This document shows, piece by piece, positions 47,068 through 55,872 of a DNA stretch of 64,000 nucleotides. A model generated the notes under the pieces. The model worked only from the letters and a program-made list of their open reading frames with translations, made no database searches and was not told the DNA's origin. The translations under genes and the position numbers were made by a program. Every line of letters begins with the position of its first letter. The stretch's first letter is position 1. This stretch comes from Knoellia flava TL1 (GTDB lineage: Bacteria > Actinomycetota > Actinomycetes > Actinomycetales > Dermatophilaceae), in the NCBI RefSeq assembly GCF_000768675.1, contig NZ_AVPI01000077.1, positions 57,250-121,249 of the forward strand, written 5' to 3'.

Positions 47068-49035
47068 GTGACCGGTCGGCTTCGGAGCTGGGCGGCGGCG
47101 CTGGCCGCTGCCGCATGCCTCGCCATCCCGCTCGGAGCCACCCTCGGCGTGCCCACGGCGTCCGCCTCACCGGCGTCGGTCGTCGGCTTCGTCCCGATGG
47201 ACGACGACGCCGCCGCCTTCAACGTCGCGTATGCCGTCCAGGAGGACGGATCGATGAAGGTCACCCAGCGCATCCGCTGGGACTTCCCGGACGGCGAGGA
47301 GCGCCACGGGATCTACCGCACCATCCAGACCCGCGCCGGCTACCAGGACTCGACGACGCAGTACCGCCACTACGAGCTGTCCGACGTCGAGGTCACGTCG
47401 CCGACGGGTGCGCCGACCGACACCGACATCTCCGACTTCGGGGCCTACGAGCAGGTGCGGATCGGCAGCCCCGACGAGACGGTCGAGGGGGTGCACGAGT
47501 ACGTCCTCACCTACTCGCTCGCCCACGTCGTCAACGACATCGGCGACGGCACCGCCGAGCTCTACTACAACCACATCGACCCCTCGAACGAGTACGCCTA
47601 CCGCAACGTCAGCGCCGACGTGACCGGTCCGGTCCCCGCGACGCAGGTCGCCTGCTACTGGGGTGCGCTCCAGGAGGACACGACGTGCACCGGGACGGCC
47701 GGTGCGACCTCGCGCTTCACCATCCCCGACATCTCGCCCGGGCAGGGCGCGACGATCGTCGTGTCCTGGCCGCGCACCGCGTTCGGCGACCTCACCCCGG
47801 ACCTGCGCGAGACCGGCGACGACGGCGCCTTCGGCGGCGGCTACGACCCGGGGCCCTCGCTCACGCCGGAGCAGAGTGGCTACCTCGGCGCCGCCCTCGC
47901 CGGCAGCGGCGTGCTCCTGCCCCTGCTCGCCGGCGGACTCATGGGGCTGCTCGTGTGGACCCGGGGCCGTGACGAGGTCTACGCCGGACTCACGCCGGGC
48001 CTGTCGCCGGGCGTGGGGGAGAGTGCCCCGGTGGTGCGCGGCGGCGCGCCGACGGTGGCAGTGCAGTTCAACCCGCCGCCCGGAGTCCAGCCCGGCATGG
48101 TCGGCACGATCATGGACGAGAAGGCCGACGTCGTCGACGTCACGGCCACGCTCATCGACCTCGCGGTCCGCGGCCACCTCACGATCACCAACGAGGAGCG
48201 CGGTCGCTTCCGCAGCGACGACTGGATCCTGCGCCGCCAGACCCCTCCCGCCGGCGCCGCGGCTCTCGCACCCTACGAGCAGCGGCTGCTCGACGGCGTC
48301 TTCTCGACGGCCGACGAGACCCGGCTGTCGGCGCTCAAGAACCACTTCTCGAGCACGCTCAAGCAGGTCCAGTCGATGATGTACACCGAGGCCGTCCAGC
48401 GGCACTGGTTCCGGCGCTCGCCGGACGCCCAGCGCGCGGGCTGGGTCGGTCTCGGCTTCCTCGTCATGGGGCTCGGCGTCCTCGCACTCTTCTTCGGCAC
48501 GGGTGCGCTGGGGGCGCTCGGTGGTGGCGCCCTTGTCGCCAAGGGCTGGGTCTTCGGCATCGGCCTCATCGTCGCCGGGCTCATCGTCCAGCTCCTCGGT
48601 CGCCGGATGGCCTCCCGCACCGCCGAGGGAAGCGCCGTGCTCGCCCAGTCCCAGGGCTTCGAGCGCTACATCGCGACCGCGGAGGCCAACCAGATCCGTT
48701 GGGAGGAGGCGCAGGACGTCTTCTCGCGGTTCCTGCCCTACGCCATCGTCTTCGGCCTCGCCGACCGGTGGGCGACGGTCTTCGAGGAGGTCGCGACCGC
48801 CGCGGCCGCAGCGGGCCACGTCATCGCCGCGCCGACCTGGTACGCCGGGCCGATCACGGGATGGAACTTCGGACATGTCGCCTCGAGCATGGACTCCTTC
48901 TCGACCCAGGCGGCCGGCACCTTCGTCTCGACACCGGGCTCGTCCGGCGGCTCGGGCCTCGGCGGCGGTGGGTTCTCGGGCGGCGGTGGCTTCTCCGGTG
49001 GCGGTGGCGGCGGAGGCGGCGGCGGGTCCTGGTAG
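47068..49035 (+). CDS. DUF2207 domain membrane protein
   Basis: A 655-residue protein. A signal peptide (residues 1-33) precedes an extracytoplasmic DUF2207 domain (about 45-240) in which a Gly-Ile-Tyr-Arg-Thr-Ile motif is seen. A membrane helix lies at about 270-292. A cytoplasmic-looking region follows with two helices near 450-475 and 485-505. The C-terminal 40 residues are almost only Gly, Ser and Phe. This is the standard layout of the family, whose function is unknown. It starts at GTG 47068, 3 bases after the smpB stop, and is probably co-transcribed. Confidence 0.85.
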   Translation: MTGRLRSWAAALAAAACLAIPLGATLGVPTASASPASVVGFVPMDDDAAAFNVAYAVQEDGSMKVTQRIRWDFPDGEERHGIYRTIQTRAGYQDSTTQYRHYELSDVEVTSPTGAPTDTDISDFGAYEQVRIGSPDETVEGVHEYVLTYSLAHVVNDIGDGTAELYYNHIDPSNEYAYRNVSADVTGPVPATQVACYWGALQEDTTCTGTAGATSRFTIPDISPGQGATIVVSWPRTAFGDLTPDLRETGDDGAFGGGYDPGPSLTPEQSGYLGAALAGSGVLLPLLAGGLMGLLVWTRGRDEVYAGLTPGLSPGVGESAPVVRGGAPTVAVQFNPPPGVQPGMVGTIMDEKADVVDVTATLIDLAVRGHLTITNEERGRFRSDDWILRRQTPPAGAAALAPYEQRLLDGVFSTADETRLSALKNHFSSTLKQVQSMMYTEAVQRHWFRRSPDAQRAGWVGLGFLVMGLGVLALFFGTGALGALGGGALVAKGWVFGIGLIVAGLIVQLLGRRMASRTAEGSAVLAQSQGFERYIATAEANQIRWEEAQDVFSRFLPYAIVFGLADRWATVFEEVATAAAAAGHVIAAPTWYAGPITGWNFGHVASSMDSFSTQAAGTFVSTPGSSGGSGLGGGGFSGGGGFSGGGGGGGGGGSW

Positions 49036-49112
49036 GCATGCGGACGGCATACGCGGACATTTCGCCACGTCCTAGCACCCGATCGAGGGCCGTCATGTGG
49101 TGGCCTGAGGAC

Positions 49113-49637
49113 ATGACCAAGAAGATCGCGTTTCTCACCGCCCCCGAAGGCATCGAGCGGGTCGAGCTCACCGACCCCTGGGACTCCGTCACCGGCGCCG
49201 GCCACTCGGCCACGCTGCTCAGCACCGAGTCCGGCACGGTGCAGACCTTCGACCACCTCGACAAGGCTGAGACCCGGCCGGTCGACGGACTCGTCAAGGA
49301 CGCGTCGGTCGACGACTACGACGCGCTCGTCCTGCCCGGTGGCGTCGCGAACCCCGACGCGCTGCGCATGGACGCCGACGCCGTCGCGTTCGTGAAGGCG
49401 TTCGTCGAGTCGGGCAAGCCCGTCGCCGCCATCTGCCACGCGCCGTGGACCCTCGTCGAGGCCGGGGTCCTCGAGGGCCGCACCCTCGCCTCGTGGCCGA
49501 GTCTGCAGACCGACATCCGCAACGCCGGCGGCACGTGGAAGGACGAGGAGGTCGTCGTCGACGACAACCTCATCACGAGCCGCAACCCCGACGACATCCC
49601 CGCGTTCACCAAGGCGCTGCTCGACGCCGTCGGCTGA
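49113..49637 (+). CDS. PfpI/DJ-1 family protein
   Basis: A 174-residue cytosolic protein. The nucleophile elbow is Ala-Ile-Cys-His-Ala-Pro-Trp with Cys about 109, and an Asp/Glu segment near residue 14 matches the partner acidic residue of PfpI proteins. The Leu-Pro-Gly-Gly-Val-Ala-Asn-Pro-Asp loop is conserved. Members act as deglycases, chaperones or peptidases in stress; which applies here is unknown. TGAGGA lies 4-9 bases before ATG 49113. Confidence 0.88.
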   Translation: MTKKIAFLTAPEGIERVELTDPWDSVTGAGHSATLLSTESGTVQTFDHLDKAETRPVDGLVKDASVDDYDALVLPGGVANPDALRMDADAVAFVKAFVESGKPVAAICHAPWTLVEAGVLEGRTLASWPSLQTDIRNAGGTWKDEEVVVDDNLITSRNPDDIPAFTKALLDAVG

Positions 49638-49657
49638 GCCCCCCCGCGAACGACGAA

Positions 49658-49688
49658 GGACCGGCCCCCTCCCTGTGGGGGCCGGTCC
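49658..49688. terminator. Hairpin terminator after the PfpI gene
   Basis: Perfect 12-base arms GGACCGGCCCCC and GGGGGCCGGTCC flank a 7-base loop. It lies between the converging PfpI and CsbD genes. Confidence 0.85.
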
Positions 49689-49708
49689 TCCGTATGCCGT
49701 GTGGCGCC

Positions 49709-49882
49709 TCAGTTCTTGAAGGCGTCCTTGATCTTCTCGCCGGCCTGCTTGATGTCGGCCTTGGACTGGTCCGCGCGACCCTCGGCCTCGAGGCGCTCGT
49801 TGTCCGTCGCCTTGCCGGTGGCCTCCTTGGCCTTGCCGCTGGCGTCCTCGGACATGTTGTCGATCTTGTCTCCGATACCCAT
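49709..49882 (-). CDS. CsbD-family stress protein
   Basis: A 57-residue hydrophilic protein with the CsbD pattern of Lys-Ala-Lys-Glu-Ala-Thr-Gly-Lys and a helical tail (Glu-Lys-Ile-Lys-Asp-Ala-Phe). Longer frames exist, but ATG 49882 has AAGGAG 7 bases upstream and begins with Met-Gly-Ile-Gly-Asp-Lys, as family members do. CsbD proteins are induced by general stress in Gram-positives; their molecular role is not settled. Confidence 0.92.
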   Translation of the reverse strand: MGIGDKIDNMSEDASGKAKEATGKATDNERLEAEGRADQSKADIKQAGEKIKDAFKN

Positions 49883-49964
49883 GGTGAAGCTCCTTGGTGT
49901 TGCGGATGAGGGATCTGCATCGACTGGGGGCGCCGCTCCTTGACGCCGGGGATGCTCCTTCACG

Positions 49965-52900
49965 CTAGCCGATCGAGAGCACCAGAAGGAGATCTCCGCC
50001 CTCCACTTGTTGGTGACCGCCGATGGCGAGGCGCTCGACCGTGCCGGACGAGGGCGCGGTGATGCTGGCCTCCATCTTCATCGCCTCGATCGTCGCGACG
50101 ACGGCGCCCGCCTCGACCGTGTCTCCCTCGGCGACGTTGGGGGTGACCACGCCGGCGAAGGGCGCGGGAACGTGGGCCGGGTTGCCGGGCTCGGCCTTCT
50201 CGGCGGCCTTGACGTCGACCTTGATCGCGTTGTCGCGCACCGTGATCGGGCGGAACTGTCCGTTGAGGGTGCACATCACGGTGCGCATGCCCTTGGCGTC
50301 GGCCTCACCGATCGAGGAGATGCCCAGGAGGAGCCGCTTGCCGGCCTCGATCTCGACCTCGTACTCGCGAGACTGGTCGAGGCCGTGGAGGAACTCGACC
50401 GTGCCGAGCACGGACAGGTCGCCGAAGCGCTCGCGCGAGGAGAGGAAGTCCTTCGTCGGCCCGGGGAAGAGCAGCTCGTTGAGGGTGGCGCGGGGGTGGG
50501 CCTCGAGCGCCTGCTCTTGCTCGGTGGTGAGCTCGGTGACGCGCGGCTTGCCCTGGCGGCCTTGGAGCGCCTTGGTGCGGAACGGCTCGGGCCAGCCACC
50601 CGGCGGGTCGCCGAGCTCGCCCTCGAGGAAGCCGATGACCGAGTCGGGGATGTCGTAGCGGGTCGGGTTCTCCTCGAAGTCCGCCGGGTCGGCTCCGGCG
50701 CCGACGAGCGCGAGCGCGAGGTCGCCGACGACCTTGCTGCTCGGGGTCACCTTGACGATGTTGCCGAGGATGCGGTTCGCCGCGGCATAGGTGTCCTCGA
50801 TGTCCTCGAACCGGTCACCGAGCCCGAGGGCGATCGCCTGCTGGCGCAGGTTTGAGAGCTGCCCGCCCGGGATTTCGTGGAAGTAGACACGGCCGGTGGG
50901 GGAGGGCAGCCCGGACTCGAAGGGGGCGTAGAGCTGGCGCACGGCCTCCCAGTAGGGCTCGAGCGCGAAGACGTGGTCGATGTCGAGACCGGTCGGGCGG
51001 TCGGTGCCGTCGGTGGCGGCGACGAGGGCCGAGAGTGACGGCTGGCTCGTCGTGCCCGCCATCGCCGCGCAGGCCGCGTCGACGGCGTCCACCCCGGCGT
51101 CGATGGCGGCGAGCAGCGTGCCGACCTGGCCGCCGGCGGTGTCGTGCGTGTGCAGGTGGACCGGCAGGTCGAACCGCTCGCGCAGCGCCGTGACGAGGGT
51201 GCGGGCGGCGGGCGCCCGCAGCAGCCCGGCCATGTCCTTGATGGCGAGGACGTGGGCGCCGGTGTCGACGATCTCCTCGGCGAGGCGGAGGTAGTAGTCG
51301 AGCGTGTAGAGCTGCTCGCCCGGGTCGCTGAGGTTGCCGGTGTAGCAGAGCGCGACCTCGGCGACCGCCGTGCCGGTGTCGAGCACCGCCTCGACGGCGG
51401 GGCGCATCTGGCTCACGTCGTTGAGCGAGTCGAAGATGCGGAAGATGTCGAGCCCTGACCGCGCGGCCTCGTGGACGAACGCGTCGGTGACCTTGGTGGG
51501 GTAGGGCGTGTAGCCGACGGTGTTGCGACCGCGCAGGAGCATCTGGAGCGGGATGTTGGGCATCGCCTCCCGCAGCAGCGCGAGCCGCTCCCAAGGGTCC
51601 TCGCTGAGGAAGCGTAGGGCCACGTCGTAGGTCGCGCCGCCCCAGGCCTCCATCGACAGCAGCTCGGGGGTGAGCCGCGAGACGTGCCCGGCGACGTGGA
51701 GCAGGTCGCGGGTGCGCATCCGGGTGGCGAGCAGCGACTGGTGCGCGTCGCGGAAGGTGGTGTCGGTGACGGCGACCTCGGTGCGCTCGCGCAGGCGCCG
51801 CGAGAACTCGGCCGGGCCGACCCGCTGGAGCAGGTCCCGCGAGCCGGGCGGCACGGGGGAGTCGAGGTCGAGCACGGGTAGCTTGGCGCGGGGCCGCACG
51901 CGGGTGCGCGCCGGACCGTGTGGCTGGTTGACCGTGACGTCGGCGAGGTAGGTGAGCAGCTTGGTGCCCCGGTCGGCGGGCGTGCGCGCGTTGAGCAGCT
52001 CGGGGCGCTCGTCGATGAACGACGTCGTCGCCCGACCGGCCTGGAAGACGGGGTCTGCGAGGACGCCCTCGAGGAAGCGGATGTTGGTGGAGACGCCACG
52101 GATCCTGAACTCCGCCAACGCCCTTCGCGCGCGCCGGACCGCCATGGGGAAGTCGCGCCCGCGGCAGGTGAGCTTGACGAGCATCGAGTCGAAGTGCGCC
52201 GAGACGCGAGCCCCGACGAAGACCGTGCCGCCGTCGAGCCGCACCCCGCCGCCGCCCGCCGAGCGGTAGACGGTGATGGTGCCGGCGTCGGGGCGGAAGC
52301 CGTTGGCCGGGTCCTCGGTGGTGATCCGGCACTGCAGGGCGAAGCCGCGCAGCCGGATGTCCTCCTGGCGCAGGTCGAGGTCGGTGAAGTCCTCGCCCGA
52401 GGCGATGCGCATCTGCGAGACGACGAGGTCGACGTCGGTGACCTCCTCGGTCACGGTGTGCTCGACCTGGATGCGCGGGTTCATCTCGATGAAGACGTAG
52501 CGACCGTCCTGTCCGAGGAGGAACTCGACGGTGCCGGCGTTGACGTATCCGATCTCGCGCGCGAACCGCACGGCGTCGGCGCACATCCGTTCGCGGGTCT
52601 CGGGGTCGAGGTTGGGGGCGGGGGCGATCTCGACGACCTTCTGGTGGCGGCGCTGCAGCGAGCAGTCGCGCTCGAAGAGGTGGAGGACGCCGGCCTCGCC
52701 TCCGGTGCCGTCGCTGAGGACCTGGACCTCGATGTGCCGCGGGTCGACCACGGCCTCCTCGATGTAGAGCGTCGGGTCGCCGAAGGCGGCGTCGGCCTCG
52801 CGCTGGGCCGCCTCGAGCGCCTCGCGAAGCGCCGACGGCTCCTCGACCCGGCGCATGCCACGCCCACCGCCGCCGGAGACCGCCTTGACGAAGACGGGGA

Positions 52901-53357
52901 AACCGATGTCGGCCGCAGCGGCCTCGAGCGCGTCGAGGTCGGTGCCCGCCTCGGACCCGCGCAGCGTCGGCAGCCCGGCGGCGCGGGCGGCGGCGATCGC
53001 CTTGGCCTTGTTGCCGGTGAGGTGCAGGACCTCGGCCGGCGGGCCGATGAAGGTGATGCCGTTGGCCGCGCACTCCTCGGCGAGCAGCGGATTCTCGGAG
53101 AGGAAGCCGTAGCCGGGGTAGATCGCGTCGGCGCCGCACTCGACCGCGACGCGCACGATGTTCTCGTGGTCGAGGTAGGCGCGGACCGGGTGGCCCTCCT
53201 CGCCGATCTGGTAGGACTCGTCGGCCTTGAGCCGGTGCTCGCTGTTGCGGTCCTCGTGCGGGAAGACGGCGACTGTCTTCGCACCGAGCTCGGTGGCGGC
53301 GCGGAACGCGCGGACGGCGATCTCGCCCCGGTTGGCGACAAGAACCTTGCGGAACAC
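49965..53357 (-). CDS. pyc: Pyruvate carboxylase
   Basis: A 1130-residue multi-domain enzyme that makes oxaloacetate from pyruvate and bicarbonate. The biotin carboxylase part spans about 1-450 (Gly-Gly-Gly-Gly-Arg-Gly-Met ATP loop near residue 165). The carboxyltransferase part spans about 530-800, starting with Thr-Phe-Arg-Asp-Ala-His-Gln-Ser-Leu. The biotin carrier domain is at the C terminus with biotinyl Lys1094 in Glu-Ala-Met-Lys-Met-Glu-Ala. It starts at GTG 53357. With the malic enzyme at 59921 it forms an anaplerotic node around pyruvate. Confidence 0.97.
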   Translation of the reverse strand: MFRKVLVANRGEIAVRAFRAATELGAKTVAVFPHEDRNSEHRLKADESYQIGEEGHPVRAYLDHENIVRVAVECGADAIYPGYGFLSENPLLAEECAANGITFIGPPAEVLHLTGNKAKAIAAARAAGLPTLRGSEAGTDLDALEAAAADIGFPVFVKAVSGGGGRGMRRVEEPSALREALEAAQREADAAFGDPTLYIEEAVVDPRHIEVQVLSDGTGGEAGVLHLFERDCSLQRRHQKVVEIAPAPNLDPETRERMCADAVRFAREIGYVNAGTVEFLLGQDGRYVFIEMNPRIQVEHTVTEEVTDVDLVVSQMRIASGEDFTDLDLRQEDIRLRGFALQCRITTEDPANGFRPDAGTITVYRSAGGGGVRLDGGTVFVGARVSAHFDSMLVKLTCRGRDFPMAVRRARRALAEFRIRGVSTNIRFLEGVLADPVFQAGRATTSFIDERPELLNARTPADRGTKLLTYLADVTVNQPHGPARTRVRPRAKLPVLDLDSPVPPGSRDLLQRVGPAEFSRRLRERTEVAVTDTTFRDAHQSLLATRMRTRDLLHVAGHVSRLTPELLSMEAWGGATYDVALRFLSEDPWERLALLREAMPNIPLQMLLRGRNTVGYTPYPTKVTDAFVHEAARSGLDIFRIFDSLNDVSQMRPAVEAVLDTGTAVAEVALCYTGNLSDPGEQLYTLDYYLRLAEEIVDTGAHVLAIKDMAGLLRAPAARTLVTALRERFDLPVHLHTHDTAGGQVGTLLAAIDAGVDAVDAACAAMAGTTSQPSLSALVAATDGTDRPTGLDIDHVFALEPYWEAVRQLYAPFESGLPSPTGRVYFHEIPGGQLSNLRQQAIALGLGDRFEDIEDTYAAANRILGNIVKVTPSSKVVGDLALALVGAGADPADFEENPTRYDIPDSVIGFLEGELGDPPGGWPEPFRTKALQGRQGKPRVTELTTEQEQALEAHPRATLNELLFPGPTKDFLSSRERFGDLSVLGTVEFLHGLDQSREYEVEIEAGKRLLLGISSIGEADAKGMRTVMCTLNGQFRPITVRDNAIKVDVKAAEKAEPGNPAHVPAPFAGVVTPNVAEGDTVEAGAVVATIEAMKMEASITAPSSGTVERLAIGGHQQVEGGDLLLVLSIG

Positions 53358-53494
53358 GGCATACCTCCGTCGGAAGGAGCGGCTTTCGCGAAAGCGTAGT
53401 GACCGACCAGCCCGTGAGACCGTTCGCCCACAGTGCGGACGCTCGTCACCTTCTCGACGCGCGGGATCCGCCGTGGCGCGGGAGGGTGGACGAC

Positions 53495-54412
53495 ATGACC
53501 CGTATGCCGTTCACTCGCCTCCTCGTCGCCACCGCAGCCGCGCTCGGCGCGGCTCTCGCCGGTCCGGCCGCCGTCGCACCGGCCGCGTCCGCGGCCCCTG
53601 CCTCCGCCACGTCCGCCCCCTCGATCGCCGCGGCCGCGCCGTGGTCGAGCGTGCAACCGCTCGAGCGTGCCCACGCGCACAACGACTACGAGCACGACCG
53701 CCCCCTGTTCGACGCCCTCGACCACGGGTTCACCTCCGCCGAGGCCGATGTCTGGCTCGTCGACGGCGAGCTCTACATCGGGCACGACGGACCCGACCTC
53801 GCGCGCACGCTGCGCGGCACCTACCTCGAGCCGCTCGCGCAGCGGTTCCGCGAGAACGGCGGGTCGGTGCACCGCCAGTGGCGTGACACCTTCCGGCTGC
53901 TCGTCGACGTCAAGAGCGAGGGCACGGCCGCGTGGCCGGTCATCGAGAGCCAGCTCGCCGACTACCCGCAGCTCTTCACGGCATACCGGCAGGGGAGGGT
54001 CCACGAGCGCGCCGTGACGGCCGTCATCTCGGGCAACCGCGACCTCGCCGCGATGCAGGCGGCGACGACGCGGTTCTCCTTCTACGACGGCCGGATGGGC
54101 GACCTCGGTGGTCCGCTCGGAGCCGAGCTCGTGCCGCTCATCAGCGACAACTGGACCAAGCACTTCACCTGGCTCGGCGTCGGCCCGATGCCCGAGGCCG
54201 AGCGCGCCAAGCTGCGCACGATCGTCGAGACCGCGCACGCCCGCGGCCAGGAGATCCGCTTCTGGGCGACGCCGGACGCCACGGCCCCGAACCGCGAGGC
54301 CCTGTGGCGTGAGCTCGTCGCCGCCGACGTCGACGTCCTCAACACCGACGACCTCGCCGGCCTCCAGTCCTTCCTGCTCGCGGAGGACCCGGAGGAGCAG
54401 GCCGCAGCCTGA
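53495..54412 (+). CDS. Secreted PI-PLC/GDPD-family phosphodiesterase-like protein
   Basis: A 305-residue protein with a Sec signal peptide (Ala-rich, cleavage near residue 38). The mature start has Ala-His-Ala-His-Asn-Asp-Tyr and then Glu-Ala-Asp-Val-Trp, matching the His and Glu-X-Asp metal-binding residues of glycerophosphodiester phosphodiesterases. Asp-Val-Lys and Phe-Trp-Ala-Thr-Pro segments later fit the TIM barrel. GGAGGG lies 8 bases before ATG 53495. It probably cleaves lipid headgroup phosphodiesters outside the cell; the substrate is unknown. Confidence 0.8.
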   Translation: MTRMPFTRLLVATAAALGAALAGPAAVAPAASAAPASATSAPSIAAAAPWSSVQPLERAHAHNDYEHDRPLFDALDHGFTSAEADVWLVDGELYIGHDGPDLARTLRGTYLEPLAQRFRENGGSVHRQWRDTFRLLVDVKSEGTAAWPVIESQLADYPQLFTAYRQGRVHERAVTAVISGNRDLAAMQAATTRFSFYDGRMGDLGGPLGAELVPLISDNWTKHFTWLGVGPMPEAERAKLRTIVETAHARGQEIRFWATPDATAPNREALWRELVAADVDVLNTDDLAGLQSFLLAEDPEEQAAA

Positions 54413-54460
54413 CCGTCCGTCTGGAACGGGCCCGCCGCTGCTTCCCTGAGGGCGCCGCCG

Positions 54461-54838
54461 TCACGCAGAGGCGGCGTCCTCGACGATGTCGGGGGCGTGG
54501 ACGACGACCCAGTCCATGAGGGGGACGAGCAGCGCGGCGAGCTCGCGTCCGCGCTCGGTGAGCGAGTACTCGACGTGCGGCGGGACGACGGGTCGCGCGT
54601 CACGCAGGACGAGCCCGTCGGCGACGAGGGTCCGCAGGGTCTGCGCGAGCATCTTCTCGCTCACGCCCTCGGCCCGCCGTCGCAGCTCGCTCCATCGCCG
54701 CGCCTCGCCGTCGGAGAGGGAGAGCAGGACGAGCAGCCCCCACTTGCTCATGACGTGGTCGAGGACGGTGCGGCTCGGACACCCGGCGGCGAAGACGGCG
54801 TCGGGGAAGTGCCGCTCCAGCGGGTTGCTCACCTTCAT
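54461..54838 (-). CDS. HxlR-family transcriptional regulator
   Basis: A 125-residue winged-helix protein. The conserved N-terminal cysteine of redox- or electrophile-sensing HxlR proteins is Cys20 (Ala-Gly-Cys-Pro-Ser-Arg). The recognition helix includes Ser-Glu-Lys-Met-Leu-Ala-Gln-Thr-Leu-Arg. It is divergent from a QorB-like quinone reductase gene, the same arrangement as qorR-qorB, so it probably represses that gene and is released by quinones or other thiol-reactive compounds. Confidence 0.9.
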   Translation of the reverse strand: MKVSNPLERHFPDAVFAAGCPSRTVLDHVMSKWGLLVLLSLSDGEARRWSELRRRAEGVSEKMLAQTLRTLVADGLVLRDARPVVPPHVEYSLTERGRELAALLVPLMDWVVVHAPDIVEDAASA

Positions 54839-54842
54839 GTAG

Positions 54843-54865
54843 GTACCTTACGTGAAAGTGGGTAC
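54843..54865. promoter_or_regulatory. Candidate HxlR operator
   Basis: GTACC and GGTAC half-sites (54843-54847 and 54861-54865) are separated by 13 bases, directly upstream of the hxlR start in the divergent promoter region. HxlR regulators bind such GTAC-containing inverted repeats. Confidence 0.55.
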
Positions 54866-54945
54866 TTCCTGATGGGAAGTATGCCGTCCGGTCCCTCGTT
54901 GGTCGGGAGTGTCAGCACGTCGCCACCTCCCTCGAAAGGCCCCCC

Positions 54946-55806
54946 ATGACCTCCATCCTCGTCACCGGCGCCACCGGCCGCCTCGGACGGCTCGCCATCG
55001 ACGCCCTCCTCGCTCGCGGCGTCGACCCCGCCTCGGTCTCCGCGCTGGTCCGTGACGCCGACCGCGGCCGCGACCTCGCCGACCTCGGCATCGACGTGCG
55101 GGTCGGCAGCTACGACGACCTCGGCTCGCTCGACCTCGCCCTCAAGGGAGTCGAGCGGCTCCTCTTCGTCTCCGGCTCCGAGGTCGGCCGGCGGGTCGAG
55201 CAGCACGGCAATGTCGTCGACGCGGCCGTCCGGGCCGGCGTGGGGCTCGTCGCCTACACGAGCATCACTCGGGCGGACACCTCGCCGCTCGGCCTCGCCC
55301 CCGAGCACCTCGCGACCGAGCGGGCCCTCGCCGCCTCGGGCCTGCCCCACGTCCTGCTCCGCAACTCCTGGTACGTCGAGAACTACACCGGACAGGCCGC
55401 GCAGCAGATCGAGCACGGCGTCGTCCTCGGAGCCGCCGGCGACGGTCGGGTCAGCGCCGCGACCCGGGCGGACTACGCCGAGGCGGCGGCCGTCGCCGTC
55501 CTGTCCGACGACCTCGCCGGGCAGGTGTTCGAGCTCGGTGCCGACGAGGCATTCACGCTCGGCGAGTACGCCGCCACCCTCGCTGAGGTGGCGGGTGCAC
55601 CGGTGGCCTACCGCGACCTGTCGGTCGACGACTACACCGCTGCGCTCGTCGGTGCCGGTCTGCCCGAGGGCTACGCGCGGGCGCTTGCCGAGAGCGACGC
55701 GGGGCTGCGTGACGGCGCGCTCCTCGTCGAGACCGGCGACCTCTCCCGACTTCTCGGTCGCCCGACGACCCCGCTCGCCGAGGCCGTGCGCAGCGGCCTG
55801 CGCTGA
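54946..55806 (+). CDS. NmrA-like NAD(P)H:quinone oxidoreductase (QorB type)
   Basis: A 286-residue Rossmann-fold protein. The dinucleotide-binding motif is Gly-Ala-Thr-Gly-Arg-Leu-Gly (residues 8-14). The Leu-Arg-Asn-Ser-Trp-Tyr-Val-Glu-Asn-Tyr segment near residue 140 is typical of the QorB/YtfG subgroup. Divergent from an hxlR-type gene, as qorB often is. It likely reduces quinones with NADPH as a protection against electrophiles. AAAGGCC precedes ATG 54946. Confidence 0.88.
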   Translation: MTSILVTGATGRLGRLAIDALLARGVDPASVSALVRDADRGRDLADLGIDVRVGSYDDLGSLDLALKGVERLLFVSGSEVGRRVEQHGNVVDAAVRAGVGLVAYTSITRADTSPLGLAPEHLATERALAASGLPHVLLRNSWYVENYTGQAAQQIEHGVVLGAAGDGRVSAATRADYAEAAAVAVLSDDLAGQVFELGADEAFTLGEYAATLAEVAGAPVAYRDLSVDDYTAALVGAGLPEGYARALAESDAGLRDGALLVETGDLSRLLGRPTTPLAEAVRSGLR

Positions 55807-55815
55807 CGCCACGAC

Positions 55816-55851
55816 CGGACGGCCTCCCCTCGAGCGAGGAGAGGCCGTCCG
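55816..55851. terminator. Bidirectional hairpin terminator
   Basis: Perfect 11-base arms CGGACGGCCTC and GAGGCCGTCCG flank a further inner stem (CCCTCG/CGAGGA). It lies between the converging QorB-type gene and the carboxypeptidase gene. Confidence 0.85.
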
Positions 55852-55872
55852 TCGTGCGGTCGCGGGTCAGCG